DNA of 64,000 nt, from the NCBI GenBank assembly GCA_036946405.1, contig JAQIJC010000001.1, positions 689,001-753,000 of the forward strand, read 5' to 3'. The DNA is from Sphingomonas phyllosphaerae. GTDB taxonomy: Bacteria > Pseudomonadota > Alphaproteobacteria > Sphingomonadales > Sphingomonadaceae. The notes under the pieces are model-generated. The model was not told the origin of the DNA. It worked only from the letters and a program-made list of their open reading frames with translations, and made no database searches. The position numbers were made by a program, and so were the translations under genes. Below are positions 16,904 through 26,311 of this stretch, one piece after another (position 1 is the first letter of the stretch; each line of letters opens with the position of its first letter).

Positions 16904-17010
16904 ACCTCTCCCCTTCCCCGTCAGGGGAGGGGTTGGGGGTGGGGCCGTGTCTCACCGAGAAGAACGCATGTGACTACCCCACCCCAACCCCTCCCCTGAA
17001 GGGGAAGGGC
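16904..17010. repeat. Palindromic repeat, family F, between ribA and the HAD gene
   Basis: Long-range inverted repeat: CCTCTCCCCTTCCCCGTCAGGGGAGGGGTTGGGGGTGGGG at the left (split here: CCTCTCCCCTTCCCC, TCAGGGGAGGGGTTGGGG) and CCCCACCCCAACCCCTCCCC TGAAGGGGAAGGG at the right. This CCCCTCCCCTGAAGGGG unit is widespread in sphingomonad intergenic DNA. It lies between convergent genes and may serve as a two-way terminator. Confidence 0.75.
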
Positions 17011-17040
17011 TTATTGGAATCGGTGCGAGGGCAGTGGGCG

Positions 17041-17709
17041 CTACAGGCCGAGGAGCGCCGCGACTTCCGCGAAGTCCCGCGCGATCGCATCGACGCCGAT
17101 CGTGCGCAGGCGGTCGCCGTGGTCGGGCGCGCAATGGCCGCCGGCCACCAGCCCGATCACGAACGCGCCGCTCGCCACCGCGCCGGTCGCACCGACCGGC
17201 GAATCCTCGATGATCGCACAGCGTTCGATCGCAACGCCGAGCTTGTCGGCGGCGTAAAGATAGAGATCGGGGGCGGGCTTGCCGTTGGTGACGTGTTCGG
17301 CACCCGAATAGAGATGCGCGCCGAACGCGGGGCGGAGCCCGAGATGGTCGAGGTGGGTCGCGATCCAGCGTACACGGCTCGACGACACCACCGCGCGCGG
17401 CAGGCTGTCGGGCAGCGAGCGGACGAAGGCGGTCGCACCGGCGACCTCTTCGATCCCTTCCAGCAGGCAGCGTTCGTCCTCGGCGCGACGAGCGCTCTGG
17501 AAGTCGGGAGGGATCGGCGCGCCGATATGCGCCTCGACCGCGGCGAGAAAGTCCTTGCCGGCCAGTCCCATGAACTGCGCCATCGACTGCTCGGGCGTGG
17601 TCGGATGGCCGATGCCGGTCAGATAGTCGGCGAGGTGGCGGTTGCCGCTCGCCTCGCTTTCGATCAGCACCCCGTCGAAGTCGAAGAGCAAGGCGTCGAA
17701 GCGGGTCAT
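17041..17709 (-). CDS. HAD superfamily hydrolase (beta-phosphoglucomutase-like)
   Basis: 222 aa from ATG 17709, overlapping the YggS stop (ATGA). HAD motif I LLFDFDGVLIESE with both aspartates, motif II VSSSR, motif III GKPAPDLYL and motif IV IIEDSPVG are all present, with a helical cap between I and II; this is the subfamily of beta-phosphoglucomutase and small-molecule phosphatases. The true substrate cannot be deduced. Paired with yggS. Confidence 0.87.
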   Translation of the reverse strand: MTRFDALLFDFDGVLIESEASGNRHLADYLTGIGHPTTPEQSMAQFMGLAGKDFLAAVEAHIGAPIPPDFQSARRAEDERCLLEGIEEVAGATAFVRSLPDSLPRAVVSSSRVRWIATHLDHLGLRPAFGAHLYSGAEHVTNGKPAPDLYLYAADKLGVAIERCAIIEDSPVGATGAVASGAFVIGLVAGGHCAPDHGDRLRTIGVDAIARDFAEVAALLGL

Positions 17710-18365
17710 GCGCGGGTGCCGAACAAGGCCGAGCCGACCCGGACGTGGGTGGCGCCGAGCGATACCGCCTGCTCGACATCGTCGGACATGCCCATGCTGA
17801 GCCCGGCAAGGCCGTGGTCGCGCGCGATTTTGGCGAGGAGGGCGAAATAAGGGGCGGGTTCGACCGCGGCGGGGGGGACGCACATCAGCCCGGCGACGGG
17901 CAGGTTCGCGCCGTGCGCCTCGGCGAGCAGCGCGGGCAGCTCGGCGACCGCGCAGCCGCCCTTCTGCGGTTCGTCGCCGATGTTGACCTGCACGAAACAT
18001 TGCGGCCGGCGACCGGTCGCGTCGATCGCGCGCGCCACCGCCGCGACCAGCGACGGGCGATCGATGCTGTGAATCGCATCGGCGAGCGCCACCGCCTCGG
18101 TCGCCTTGTTCGATTGCAATTGTCCGACCAGATGCAGCCGCGCGTCGGCAAATTCTTCGCGCAGCGCCGGCCATTTGGCGGCGGCCTCCTGAACGCGATT
18201 CTCGCCGAAGTCGCGCTGTCCGGCGGCGAGCAGCGGGCGGATCGCTTCGGCCGGATGGGTCTTCGACACCGCCACCAACGTGATGTCGGAAGGATCGCGC
18301 TGTGCGGGGCGGGCGGCGGCGGCGATGCGCGCGTGAAGGGCGGCGAGACGGTCGTCGGGGGTCAT
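17706..18365 (-). CDS. YggS family pyridoxal-phosphate-binding protein
   Basis: 219 aa from ATG 18365; an ATG at 18389 is also in frame. VAVSKTHPAE (PLP lysine), GENRVQEA, HLVGQLQSNK, VQVNIGDEPQKGG and MGMSDDVEQAV are YggS/PLPBP signatures. The protein keeps PLP homeostasis. The 18365 start sits 8 nt from a CTATAG sequence shared with the divergent gene, suggesting leaderless transcription. Start overlaps nothing; its stop overlaps the HAD gene. Confidence 0.9.
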   Translation of the reverse strand: MTPDDRLAALHARIAAAARPAQRDPSDITLVAVSKTHPAEAIRPLLAAGQRDFGENRVQEAAAKWPALREEFADARLHLVGQLQSNKATEAVALADAIHSIDRPSLVAAVARAIDATGRRPQCFVQVNIGDEPQKGGCAVAELPALLAEAHGANLPVAGLMCVPPAAVEPAPYFALLAKIARDHGLAGLSMGMSDDVEQAVSLGATHVRVGSALFGTRA

Positions 18366-18373
18366 TGGCCGCG

Positions 18374-18379
18374 CTATAG
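18374..18379. promoter_or_regulatory. Shared palindromic -10-like element (CTATAG)
   Basis: CTATAG reads the same on both strands and lies exactly 8 nt from ATG 18388 (plus) and 8 nt from ATG 18365 (minus). Each start codon would be at or beside the transcription start. Confidence 0.4.
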
Positions 18380-18387
18380 GACCCGCC

Positions 18388-18924
18388 ATGCCTGCCCGCC
18401 ACCCCGTCCGCTGGTTGATGACCGACGAGCGTCAGGGCGAGCGGCTGTGGTTGGCGCTCGATCGGCTGCCGCGTGGCGCGGGGGTGATCTTTCGGCATTA
18501 TCATACGCCCTCCGCAGACCGGCGGGCGCTGTTCGAACGGGTGCGGCGGGTGGCGCGGCGGCGTCGGCTGGTGCTGGTGCTGGCGGGTGAGGCGTCGTTG
18601 CCGGGCGCAGCGGGGCGTCACGCGCGGCGCGGGCGCGGCGTGGTGACATGGCCGGCGCATGACCGGCGTGAGGCGCTGGCGGGGGTGCGGGCGGGCGCGC
18701 ATGTGGTGCTGGTGTCGCCGGTGTTCGTGACGCGGTCGCACCCGGGAGGTGCCGCGCTAGGCTTATGGCGCGCCGCGGCGGTCGCGCGGGGGCTGCCGGT
18801 GACGGTGATCGCGCTGGGCGGGATGGACGAGCGCCGCTTTCGGCGGGTGGCGGCGCTGGGCTTCGACGGGTTTGCCGCGATCGATGCGTGGGCGACATCT
18901 TCCCGGTCGTCACGACGGACCTGA
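18388..18924 (+). CDS. Thiamine phosphate synthase-like protein (ThiE/TenI fold)
   Basis: 178 aa. The order WLMTDERQGERLWLALDRL, VLVSPVFVTRSHPG and VIALGGMDERRFRRV follows the TIM-barrel ThiE/TenI family (LTD start, SPVF.T.SHPG, GGM). It is shorter than a typical ThiE (~210 aa), very arginine-rich, and I cannot find the substrate-binding NDR and HLGQ motifs. It may be TenI-like or a degenerate ThiE. Divergent from yggS; followed by a family D repeat. Confidence 0.7.
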   Translation: MPARHPVRWLMTDERQGERLWLALDRLPRGAGVIFRHYHTPSADRRALFERVRRVARRRRLVLVLAGEASLPGAAGRHARRGRGVVTWPAHDRREALAGVRAGAHVVLVSPVFVTRSHPGGAALGLWRAAAVARGLPVTVIALGGMDERRFRRVAALGFDGFAAIDAWATSSRSSRRT

Positions 18925-18964
18925 TCGGGCGGTGCGCGTCCCGTAGATGGCGGGAAGAAGGAGC

Positions 18965-18992
18965 GGGGTCCCGGATCAAGTCCGGGACGACG
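18965..18992. repeat. Palindromic repeat, family D, after the ThiE-like gene
   Basis: GGTCCCGGATCAAGTCCGGGACGACG, nearly identical to the unit at 13297. It sits between two convergent genes. Confidence 0.65.
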
Positions 18993-19032
18993 AAGGCGGC
19001 TGGTCGGGAAAGACCACGAGCAGCCGGCGATC

Positions 19033-19764
19033 CTAGAAGCGGAACGCGGTGCCCACGTAGATCGCCTGGCTGTCGCGGCGATCGTCGTCGGCGCGGGTCA
19101 GGCGCTCGCGATCGGTCTTCAGCCGCATTCCGGCGGTGAGATCGAGGTTGCGGGTGAGCGAATAGCTGCCGCCCACGTCGATCGAATAGCTGTTCGCCTC
19201 GGTGAGCGCGCGTGTCGCGCCGGGGAGCGGACGATCCGCGCTCGCGCCGACCCGGCCGCTCCACTTCGCGCCCGAATAGCTGAGCGCGACGTCGGCGGCT
19301 TCGCGGCTGCCCGGGATGCCGGCGAGATCGACCTTGGCGACGTCGCCCGAGATCGCGAACCGCTTCCAGCCCACCGACACGCCGAGATTGTACGCGATCG
19401 GCGCAAGGCCGACCGTGGTCGGCGTCGTTGCTGCCGCGGCATAACGGGCGTTGTCACGTGCCGCGAGGCTCGACCGGGCGCGCACCGCGACGGTGACCGC
19501 GCGGTTGCCGATCCGCGATTCGGAGGGCGTGAAGCGGAAGCCGCTGGCGTCGAGCCCGCCGCGCGCGAACAGCGCCGCGAGCTTGGGATCGGCAGCGGAG
19601 GGGGTGAACGAACCGCTGACCCGCGGCGCGGCGACCAGCTTGCGGGCCGAACGAGGCGCCGAATCCGCGGCACCGAGCGCAGGCACGGCTGCGACGGCGA
19701 CGGCCAACAGGCCCCCCCCGATCAATGCAGCGATGCGGCGCGATGCGGCCACGATCTGATCCAT
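19033..19764 (-). CDS. Uncharacterised outer-membrane beta-barrel-like protein
   Basis: 243 aa. Signal peptide (residues about 10-33, ending ALGA), a linker, then alternating strands such as ITV-type segments NRAVTVAVRARSSL, YNLGVSVGWKRFAISGDVAKV, NSYSIDVGGSYSLTRNLDLTAGM, ending AIYVGTAFRF with a C-terminal phenylalanine. The aromatic C-terminus and amphipathic strands fit a small outer-membrane barrel (about 8 strands) inserted by BAM. I recognise no family. It is monocistronic and divergent from the DUF3576 lipoprotein gene. Confidence 0.7.
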   Translation of the reverse strand: MDQIVAASRRIAALIGGGLLAVAVAAVPALGAADSAPRSARKLVAAPRVSGSFTPSAADPKLAALFARGGLDASGFRFTPSESRIGNRAVTVAVRARSSLAARDNARYAAAATTPTTVGLAPIAYNLGVSVGWKRFAISGDVAKVDLAGIPGSREAADVALSYSGAKWSGRVGASADRPLPGATRALTEANSYSIDVGGSYSLTRNLDLTAGMRLKTDRERLTRADDDRRDSQAIYVGTAFRF

Positions 19765-19954
19765 CCCCTTTGTGCCGGACGAATCTGTCCGACCAATGGA
19801 GCGGGCCTAACAGGAATCCGTTCCGAGTCCATGACCAACGCTGCGCTTTCTCTGCCACCTGTTGCATCATGTCCACATGGTGGCGCGCTTGCCGGGGGCA
19901 GAGGGTGCGGGTAGAGCGGGCAGGATTACCGAATTCCCTGTAAGGACGATGCCG

Positions 19955-20401
19955 ATGTTCCGCCCCTTGCGCCTTGCGGCTGGCCTGTCGGCCGCTGTTG
20001 CCTTGTCGTTGAGCCTGTCGGCGTGCGGCGGACGCGGCGGCAAGCCGGCCGGCGACCTCGCCGCGTCGAAGGTGACGACGATCGGCGTCAACAGCTATCT
20101 GTGGCGCGCGACGCTCGACACGCTCAGCTTCATGCCGCTGCTCCAGACCGATTCCAACGGCGGGGTGATCGTCACCGACTGGTACGTCAATCCGCAGACG
20201 CCGACCGAGCGGATGAAGGTGACCGTTTCGATCCTCGACCAGGATCTGCGCGCCGATGCGGTGCGCGTCGCCGCGCTGCGCGAGGTGAATCGCGGCGGGC
20301 AATGGGTCGGCTCGCCGGTCGAGGCGGCGACGACGCAGAAGCTGGAAGACATCATCCTGACGCGCGCCCGCGACCTGCGCCGCGGCGCGGTGACCGGTTG
20401 A
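19955..20401 (+). CDS. DUF3576 family lipoprotein
   Basis: 148 aa. Signal sequence ending LSLSAC (lipobox). The body, [35 protein letters not shown] and [19 protein letters not shown], matches DUF3576, a family found upstream of leuS in alphaproteobacteria; function unknown. ATG 19955 has AAGGA 8 nt upstream; an ATG two codons earlier (19949) is too close to it. It probably starts the DUF3576-leuS-lptE-holA operon (16 bp to leuS). Confidence 0.83.
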   Translation: MFRPLRLAAGLSAAVALSLSLSACGGRGGKPAGDLAASKVTTIGVNSYLWRATLDTLSFMPLLQTDSNGGVIVTDWYVNPQTPTERMKVTVSILDQDLRADAVRVAALREVNRGGQWVGSPVEAATTQKLEDIILTRARDLRRGAVTG

Positions 20402-20417
20402 GGCGACGACGACCGAA

Positions 20418-22958
20418 ATGACCACCCGCTTCAATGCCCTGAAGGCCGACGCGCACTGGCAGCGCGTCTGGGACGAACGCACCACCTTCGCCGCGCGCGA
20501 CGACAGCCCCAGGCCGAAGAGCTATGTGCTGGAGATGTTCCCCTATCCATCGGGGAAGATCCACATGGGGCACGTCCGCAACTACACGATGGGCGACGTG
20601 CTCGCGCGCTATCGGCGGATGACCGGGCATGAGGTGCTCCACCCGATGGGGTGGGATGCGTTCGGGATGCCGGCCGAGAACGCTGCGATGGAAAAGGGCG
20701 TGCACCCGGGCAACTGGACGCGCGCCAATATCGCCGCGATGAAGGCGCAGCTGAAGCGGCTGGGCTTCGCGCTCGACTGGACGCGCGAAATCGCGACCTG
20801 CGAGCCGGAATATTACGGCCACGAACAGGCGCTGTTCCTCGATTTTTACAAGGCCGGGCTGGTCTATCGCAAGGAATCGGCGGTCAATTGGGACCCGGTC
20901 GACATGACCGTGCTCGCCAACGAGCAGGTGATCGACGGGCGCGGCTGGCGCTCGGGCGCGCTGGTCGAGAAGCGCAAGCTGAGCCAGTGGTTCCTCAAGA
21001 TCACGCAATTCGCCGACGAGCTGATCGAGGGGCTGGGGTCGCTCGACCAATGGCCCGACAAGGTCCGGCTGATGCAGGAGAACTGGATCGGCAAGAGCCA
21101 GGGGCTGACGTTCCGCTTCGCGCTCTCGGATGGCGGCGCGGTCGAGGTGTTCACGACGCGGCCCGACACGATGTTCGGCGCCAGCTTCGTCGCGGTTGCG
21201 GCCGATCATCCGATCGCGCAGGCGCTCGCCGCGCGTGATGCGGACGCCGCCGCGTTCATCGAGCGGTGCAAGCAGGGCGGGACCACCGCCGCCGAACTGG
21301 AGACGCAGGAGAAGCTCGGCTACGACACCGGGCTGACCGCGACGCATCCGTTCGGCGCGGGCGAGCTGCCGGTCTACATCGCCAATTTCGTGCTGATGGA
21401 CTATGGCACCGGCGCGGTGTTCGGCGTGCCGGCGCATGACCAGCGCGACTTCGACTTCGCCTCCAAGTACAAGCTGCCGATCCGCCGCGTCGTCGCCGAT
21501 GGCGAGAAGACCGACCCGGTGTTCGACGAGGATGCGGCGTATAGCGGTCCCGGCCGGCTGGTGAATTCGCAGTTCCTCGATGGGCTCGATATCGACGCTG
21601 CCAAGCGCGAGGTGATCGCGCGCGCGGAGGCGGGTGGCTGGGGGCAGGGCTCGACGGTCTATCGCCTGCGCGACTGGGGCGTGAGCCGTCAGCGCTACTG
21701 GGGGACGCCGATCCCGGTGATCCATTGCGCGACCTGCGGCGAAGTGCCGGTTCCTCGGGAGCAATTGCCGGTCAAGCTGCCCGAGGACGTCAGTTTCGAC
21801 GTTCCCGGCAACCCGCTCGATCGCCATCCGACGTGGAAGCATGTCGCGTGTCCGACCTGCGGGGCAGATGCGCTGCGCGATACCGACACGCTCGACACGT
21901 TTGCGGATTCGTCGTGGTATTTCATCCGCTTTGCCAGCCAGCCGGACGACAAGCCCTTCGATCGCGCGGTGGCCGAAGGCTGGCTGCCGGTCGGGCAATA
22001 TATCGGCGGGGTCGAACATGCGATCCTCCACCTGCTCTACGCACGCTTCTGGACGCGCGCGCTGCGGCATGTCGGGCTGATCGATCTGGCTGAACCGTTC
22101 ACCGGGCTGTTCACGCAGGGCATGGTGACCCACGAGACGTACAAGCTCGACATCCCCGATCACGACGGGCCACCGGGCGCGTTGTGGGTGTCGCCCGCCG
22201 ACCTCAGCGTCGGCGAGGGCGGGGCATTGTTCGTCCAGACCGAGGAGGGCGGGGCGATCCCGATCATCCGCGGGCGCGTCGAGAAGATGTCAAAGTCCAA
22301 GAAGAACACGATCGATCCCGAACCGATCGTCGATCAATATGGCGCGGACGCGGTGCGGTGGTTCATGCTCTCCGACTCCCCGCCGGAGCGCGATCTGGAG
22401 TGGAGCGAGAACGGCATCGAAGGCGCGTGGCGCTTCGTCCAGCGGCTGTGGCGGCTGTTCGGGAGCGAGACGGCCGGTACGGGCAGCGATGTCGCGCTCG
22501 ATCGCAAGCTGCACCGCACGATCGCCGATGTCGCCGCCGCGATCGAGGCGCTGTCGTTCAACAAGGCCGTCGCCAAGCTCTACGAATTGGTCGCGGCGAT
22601 CGAAAAGGCCGCGCCCTCCGCATCGCGTGATGCCGCGATCGCGACGCTGATGCGGCTGGTCGCGCCGATGGCGCCGCATATCGCCGAAGAGGCCTGGGCG
22701 GCGCATGGCGACGGCGGGTTGATCGCCGACGCCGCCTGGCCGAGCGTCGATCCCGCGCTGCTCGTCGAGGACGAAGTGACGATCGCGGTGCAGATCAACG
22801 GCAAGCTGCGCGATACGCTGACGCTCGCCAAGGGATTGGCCAAGGAAGATGCCGAGGCGGCTGCGCTGGCGTCGGAGAAGGTGCTGCGGGCGCTGGAGGG
22901 CAAGACGCCGCGCAAGGTGATCGTGGTCCCCGACCGGCTTGTGAACATCGTCGCGTGA
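20418..22958 (+). CDS. leuS: Leucyl-tRNA synthetase
   Basis: 846 aa. Class I signatures: HMGH (residues 49-52, in [10 protein letters not shown]) and KMSKS (about 620, in [10 protein letters not shown]). A connective editing domain lies between, with [10 protein letters not shown] and the [15 protein letters not shown] site that clears misacylated tRNA. Charges tRNA-Leu in the cytoplasm. Its stop overlaps the lptE GTG start. Confidence 0.97.
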   Translation: MTTRFNALKADAHWQRVWDERTTFAARDDSPRPKSYVLEMFPYPSGKIHMGHVRNYTMGDVLARYRRMTGHEVLHPMGWDAFGMPAENAAMEKGVHPGNWTRANIAAMKAQLKRLGFALDWTREIATCEPEYYGHEQALFLDFYKAGLVYRKESAVNWDPVDMTVLANEQVIDGRGWRSGALVEKRKLSQWFLKITQFADELIEGLGSLDQWPDKVRLMQENWIGKSQGLTFRFALSDGGAVEVFTTRPDTMFGASFVAVAADHPIAQALAARDADAAAFIERCKQGGTTAAELETQEKLGYDTGLTATHPFGAGELPVYIANFVLMDYGTGAVFGVPAHDQRDFDFASKYKLPIRRVVADGEKTDPVFDEDAAYSGPGRLVNSQFLDGLDIDAAKREVIARAEAGGWGQGSTVYRLRDWGVSRQRYWGTPIPVIHCATCGEVPVPREQLPVKLPEDVSFDVPGNPLDRHPTWKHVACPTCGADALRDTDTLDTFADSSWYFIRFASQPDDKPFDRAVAEGWLPVGQYIGGVEHAILHLLYARFWTRALRHVGLIDLAEPFTGLFTQGMVTHETYKLDIPDHDGPPGALWVSPADLSVGEGGALFVQTEEGGAIPIIRGRVEKMSKSKKNTIDPEPIVDQYGADAVRWFMLSDSPPERDLEWSENGIEGAWRFVQRLWRLFGSETAGTGSDVALDRKLHRTIADVAAAIEALSFNKAVAKLYELVAAIEKAAPSASRDAAIATLMRLVAPMAPHIAEEAWAAHGDGGLIADAAWPSVDPALLVEDEVTIAVQINGKLRDTLTLAKGLAKEDAEAAALASEKVLRALEGKTPRKVIVVPDRLVNIVA

Positions 22959-23467
22959 GGTCGCATGCGATCCTGATTGTGGCGGCGCTGGCGGCGGTAC
23001 CCCTTGGTGGCTGTGGGCTCACCCCGCTCTACACCGGCGGCGGCGCCGGCCCGATCGCCGCGACGCTCGGCGAGGTCGAGGTCGCCCCGATCGACGGCAA
23101 GGCCGGGTGGCTGGTCGGCGGCGCGCTCAACGAGCGGCTCAAGGCGATCGGCGGCGGTGCGGCTCGCTATCGCCTCAACGTGCGTCTCGACGACAAGATC
23201 GTCGGGCTGGGTGCCCGCAGCGACGATTCGGTCGCCCGTGAGCGGCGGACGCTGCGCGCGCGTTATCAGCTGGTAGACGCCGCGAGCGGATCGGTGGTGC
23301 TCGACGCGACGGCGGGGTCGGATGCCGGCATCGACGTCGTCGGCTCCGAATATGCGACGATCGCGGCGGAGAGTACCGCGCTCGAACGCCTGTCGGAGAC
23401 GATCGCCGACCAGATCGTCGCGCGACTGGCGCTCTATGCGCGGCGGGCCCAGCCGCCCAAATCATGA
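22955..23467 (+). CDS. lptE: LPS-assembly lipoprotein LptE
   Basis: 170 aa from GTG 22955, overlapping the leuS stop (GTGA). Lipobox [10 protein letters not shown] (Cys about 20) puts it in the outer membrane. The rest is a short alpha/beta domain typical of LptE, which plugs the LptD barrel that inserts lipopolysaccharide. The leuS-lptE-holA order is standard in proteobacteria. The sequence is weakly conserved, so the call leans on context. Confidence 0.87.
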   Translation: MRSHAILIVAALAAVPLGGCGLTPLYTGGGAGPIAATLGEVEVAPIDGKAGWLVGGALNERLKAIGGGAARYRLNVRLDDKIVGLGARSDDSVARERRTLRARYQLVDAASGSVVLDATAGSDAGIDVVGSEYATIAAESTALERLSETIADQIVARLALYARRAQPPKS

Positions 23468-24474
23468 AGGCAACCGAGGCGCGGCTGATTGCGGCGCTCG
23501 ATCGGCCGCCGTCCGACATTCGCCTCTATCTGCTTCACGGTCCTGACGAAGCGGTGGCACAGGCGTTCGTTGCGCGGCTCGCCAAGGCGATGGGCGAGGG
23601 GGCCGAGCGCGTCGATATCGACGCGCCGACGTTGCGCAGCGATCCGGCGCGGCTTGCCGACGAAGCGGCAGCGCTGTCGCTGTTCGGTGATGCGCGGTTC
23701 GTGCGGGTCACCGGGGCAGGTGAGGAATCGCTGGAGGCGGTGACCGCGCTTCTGGTGGCAGAGCGCGCGGGCAATCCGGCGATCGTTCTCGCACCGACGG
23801 TGAAGGCGACCGGCAAGCTCGTGAAGGCGGCGATCGATTCGGATCGCGCGCTGGCGTTCGCCTGCTATCCGCCGGGCGCGCGTGACGCGGCAGCGATCGT
23901 TGCGGAGCTGGCGCGGGGGGCCGGACTGCGAATGTCGCCTGCGGCGGTGCAACGCATCATCCGCGCGAGCGATGGCGACCGATCGGTGATGATGCGCGAG
24001 GTCGAGAAGCTCGCGCTGTATCTGGATGCCGCACCCGAGCGGCCGGCCGACGCCGATGAGGACGCGCTGGAGGCGATCGGCGCAGAGATCGCCGAGGGCG
24101 AAATCGGCGAGGTCGTGCTCGCGGTCACGGCGGGGAAGGTCGACGTGCTTATCGACGGGTTGCGCCGCATGAACGGGCCTGACGCATCGCCGATCCCGGT
24201 GTTCCGGGCGTTGGGACGCCGGCTGGTGATGCTCGCCGAGATGCGCACCGCAGTGGACGGCGGCGAGGGGGTCGAGCAGGTGATGAAGCGTCACCGTGTC
24301 TTTTGGCGGGAAGAGGCGGCCACCGCTGCGGCGTTGCGACGCTGGACGCTGCCGGCGCTGATCGCCGCGCAACGCGCCGCGCGGCGCACCGAGCGCGAGA
24401 TCATCGCCGCCGGACCTGCCGGGCGAGTCGTCGCCGACACGTTCCTGCTACGATTGGCACGGTCGGTTCGCTAG
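23464..24474 (+). CDS. holA: DNA polymerase III subunit delta
   Basis: 336 aa, start overlapping the lptE stop (ATGA). It follows the HolA pattern: LYLLHGPDEAVAQAF at the N-terminus (degenerate AAA+ nucleotide site), a central ARGAGLRMSPAAVQRIIRASDGDRSVMMREVEKL segment, and a helical collar. Delta opens the sliding clamp in the clamp loader. Converges with parB; a family E repeat fills the gap. Confidence 0.9.
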   Translation: MKATEARLIAALDRPPSDIRLYLLHGPDEAVAQAFVARLAKAMGEGAERVDIDAPTLRSDPARLADEAAALSLFGDARFVRVTGAGEESLEAVTALLVAERAGNPAIVLAPTVKATGKLVKAAIDSDRALAFACYPPGARDAAAIVAELARGAGLRMSPAAVQRIIRASDGDRSVMMREVEKLALYLDAAPERPADADEDALEAIGAEIAEGEIGEVVLAVTAGKVDVLIDGLRRMNGPDASPIPVFRALGRRLVMLAEMRTAVDGGEGVEQVMKRHRVFWREEAATAAALRRWTLPALIAAQRAARRTEREIIAAGPAGRVVADTFLLRLARSVR

Positions 24475-24503
24475 ACGAGCGCATGACGCCGTCGACTTTG
24501 ATC

Positions 24504-24581
24504 CGTCATGGCGAGCGTAGCGAAGTCGTCCAGGGCCGGGTCAGGACGCGCTGGTTTGCGTCGCTACGCTCGCAATGACGA
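24504..24581. repeat. Palindromic repeat, family E, between holA and parB
   Basis: Inverted pair CGTCATGGCGAGCGTAGCGA at the left and TCGCTACGCTCGCAATGACG at the right, about 78 bp in all. A second copy lies at 45303-45380. It sits between convergent genes, so it may terminate both. Confidence 0.8.
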
Positions 24582-24611
24582 TCGGTGCACTCGACCTTAC
24601 GCCATCATGAT

Positions 24612-25532
24612 CTAAATACGCTCGCCGCTCAGTCGCTGGCACACCATGTCGAGCTGTTCCAGCGAGCTATAGTCGAGCGTGATCGATCCGCGACCGTCAT
24701 CGTTGAACGCGATCGTGACGCGCAGACCCAGCAGGTCGGCGAGCTGACGCTCGAGCGCCTCAATATCCGCGCTGCCGCCGCCCGCCGATGCGACATGCCC
24801 CGGCCGTGCCACACCGCCGCGTGACGTGGGTGCGCCATGTTTGTCCTGACTGGCGAGCTTCTCGGTCTGTCGCACCGAGAGCCCCTGCGTCAGTACCTGC
24901 TCGGCGAGGGCGATGGGATCGGCGGCGCCGACCAGAGCCCGCGCATGGCCCATCGCCAGCTTGCCCTCGACGACCTGCGCCTGGACCTCGGGCGGGAGAT
25001 CGAGCAACCGCAGCAGGTTGGCGACGTGGCTGCGGGACTTGTGCACCGCGCGCGCCAGCTCTTCCTGCGTATGTCCGAATTCGTCGAGCAGGCGCTGATA
25101 GGCGCGCGCCTCCTCGATCGCGTTGAGGTCCTGCCGCTGAATGTTCTCCAGCAGGGCAATTTGCAGCGTCTCGCTGTCCGAATAGTCGCGAACCACGACC
25201 GGGACTTCGTGGAGGCGCGCGCGTTGCGCGGCACGCCAGCGCCGCTCTCCCGCGACGATCTGAAAATCGTGGCCGTGCGGGCGGACGATGATCGGCTGGA
25301 TCACGCCACGCTGCGCGATCGAGGCGGCGAGTTCGTCGAGCGCGGCCTCGTCGAAATGCCGACGTGGCTGATCGGGATGCGGCGCGATCGCGGAGACGGG
25401 GATCATCCGCACGGCGCCGCGGGCCGCGCCCTTTTCTCCGCTGTCGCGCTCATCCTGCGCGACATCGCCGAGCAGCGCATTCAGGCCACGCCCGAGACCA
25501 TTCTTGGCGCGGCGGGAAGCGAAATCACTCAC
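24612..25532 (-). CDS. parB: Chromosome partitioning protein ParB
   Basis: 306 aa. N-terminal LGRGLNALLG (ParA contact), then the CTPase/ParB domain with PDQPRRHFDE and GERRWRA (95-101), ENIQRQDLNAIEEA, the helix-turn-helix around HTQEELARAVHKSRSHVANLLRLL that reads parS, a linker and a C-terminal dimer domain (LERQLADLLGLRVTI). ParB spreads from parS as a CTP-dependent clamp. Its start overlaps the parA stop (ATGA). Confidence 0.96.
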   Translation of the reverse strand: MSDFASRRAKNGLGRGLNALLGDVAQDERDSGEKGAARGAVRMIPVSAIAPHPDQPRRHFDEAALDELAASIAQRGVIQPIIVRPHGHDFQIVAGERRWRAAQRARLHEVPVVVRDYSDSETLQIALLENIQRQDLNAIEEARAYQRLLDEFGHTQEELARAVHKSRSHVANLLRLLDLPPEVQAQVVEGKLAMGHARALVGAADPIALAEQVLTQGLSVRQTEKLASQDKHGAPTSRGGVARPGHVASAGGGSADIEALERQLADLLGLRVTIAFNDDGRGSITLDYSSLEQLDMVCQRLSGERI

Positions 25533-26311
25533 GCTGCTTCATTCTCCATCTGCGGCAGACGCCGGATCAATTCGCGGGCAAGCGCGATATACGCTTCGGA
25601 GCCGCTGCACTTATGGTCATAGATCAGTGCCGGCAATCCATGGCTGGGGGCTTCGGAGAGCCGCACGTTGCGGGGGATCACGGTATCGAAGACGACGTTG
25701 CCGAGGACGGCGCGGACGTCGGTGGATACCTGATCGCTGAGCCGGTTGCGGCGATCGAACATCGTCAGCGCCACGCCTAGGATCGACAGCGACGGATTGA
25801 ACCGCGAGCGGATCCGCTCGACGGTGTTGAGCAACTGACTAAGTCCTTCGAGCGCGAAGAACTCGCACTGCAGCGGTACGAACAATGCGTCCGCCGCCAC
25901 CATCGCGTTGATCGTCAGCAAACCCAAAGAGGGCGGGCAATCGATCAGCACGATGTCCCACGATCGGGTGGTCAATTCGAAGGCGCGCCGCAGCCGGTGC
26001 GTTCGTTGCTCGAATTCGACCAGTTCGATCTCCGCGCCGGAGAGATCGACCGTGGCCGGCATGACGTCGAGGAGTGGAATGTTGGTTGCTACGACGGCCT
26101 CTGCGACGCCATCGCTGTCGATCAGGACATCGTAGCTCGATCGCTGCCGCTGCGCCTGGGTAATCCCCAGGCCGGTGGAGGCATTACCCTGCGGATCGAG
26201 ATCGACCAGCAACACGCGATGACCGGATGCGGCGAGGGCGGTGGCGAGGTTGATGGCGCTGGTCGTCTTGCCAACGCCACCTTTCTGATTGGCGACCGCG
26301 ATGCAGAACAT
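25529..26311 (-). CDS. parA: Chromosome partitioning ATPase ParA (Soj)
   Basis: 260 aa. Deviant Walker A KGGVGKTTSAINLA (10-23) and switch motifs LVDLDPQGNAS and IDCPPSLGLLTINA define a Soj-type ParA. The ATP-bound dimer on DNA pulls the ParB-parS complex during segregation. ATG 26311 shares one base with the rsmG stop (TGATG), and its end overlaps parB, so rsmG-parA-parB are coupled. Confidence 0.96.
   Translation of the reverse strand: MFCIAVANQKGGVGKTTSAINLATALAASGHRVLLVDLDPQGNASTGLGITQAQRQRSSYDVLIDSDGVAEAVVATNIPLLDVMPATVDLSGAEIELVEFEQRTHRLRRAFELTTRSWDIVLIDCPPSLGLLTINAMVAADALFVPLQCEFFALEGLSQLLNTVERIRSRFNPSLSILGVALTMFDRRNRLSDQVSTDVRAVLGNVVFDTVIPRNVRLSEAPSHGLPALIYDHKCSGSEAYIALARELIRRLPQMENEAA

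Noticed and set aside
19449..19458. CACGTG near 19455 as a parS site
   Set aside because: Only the central six bases match; the flanks diverge from the parS consensus.
20352..22163. 603-codon minus-strand frame opposite leuS
   Set aside because: Complementary to a certain leuS gene; no motif in the translation. Same for long frames opposite ribA, S10 peptidase and ftsK.
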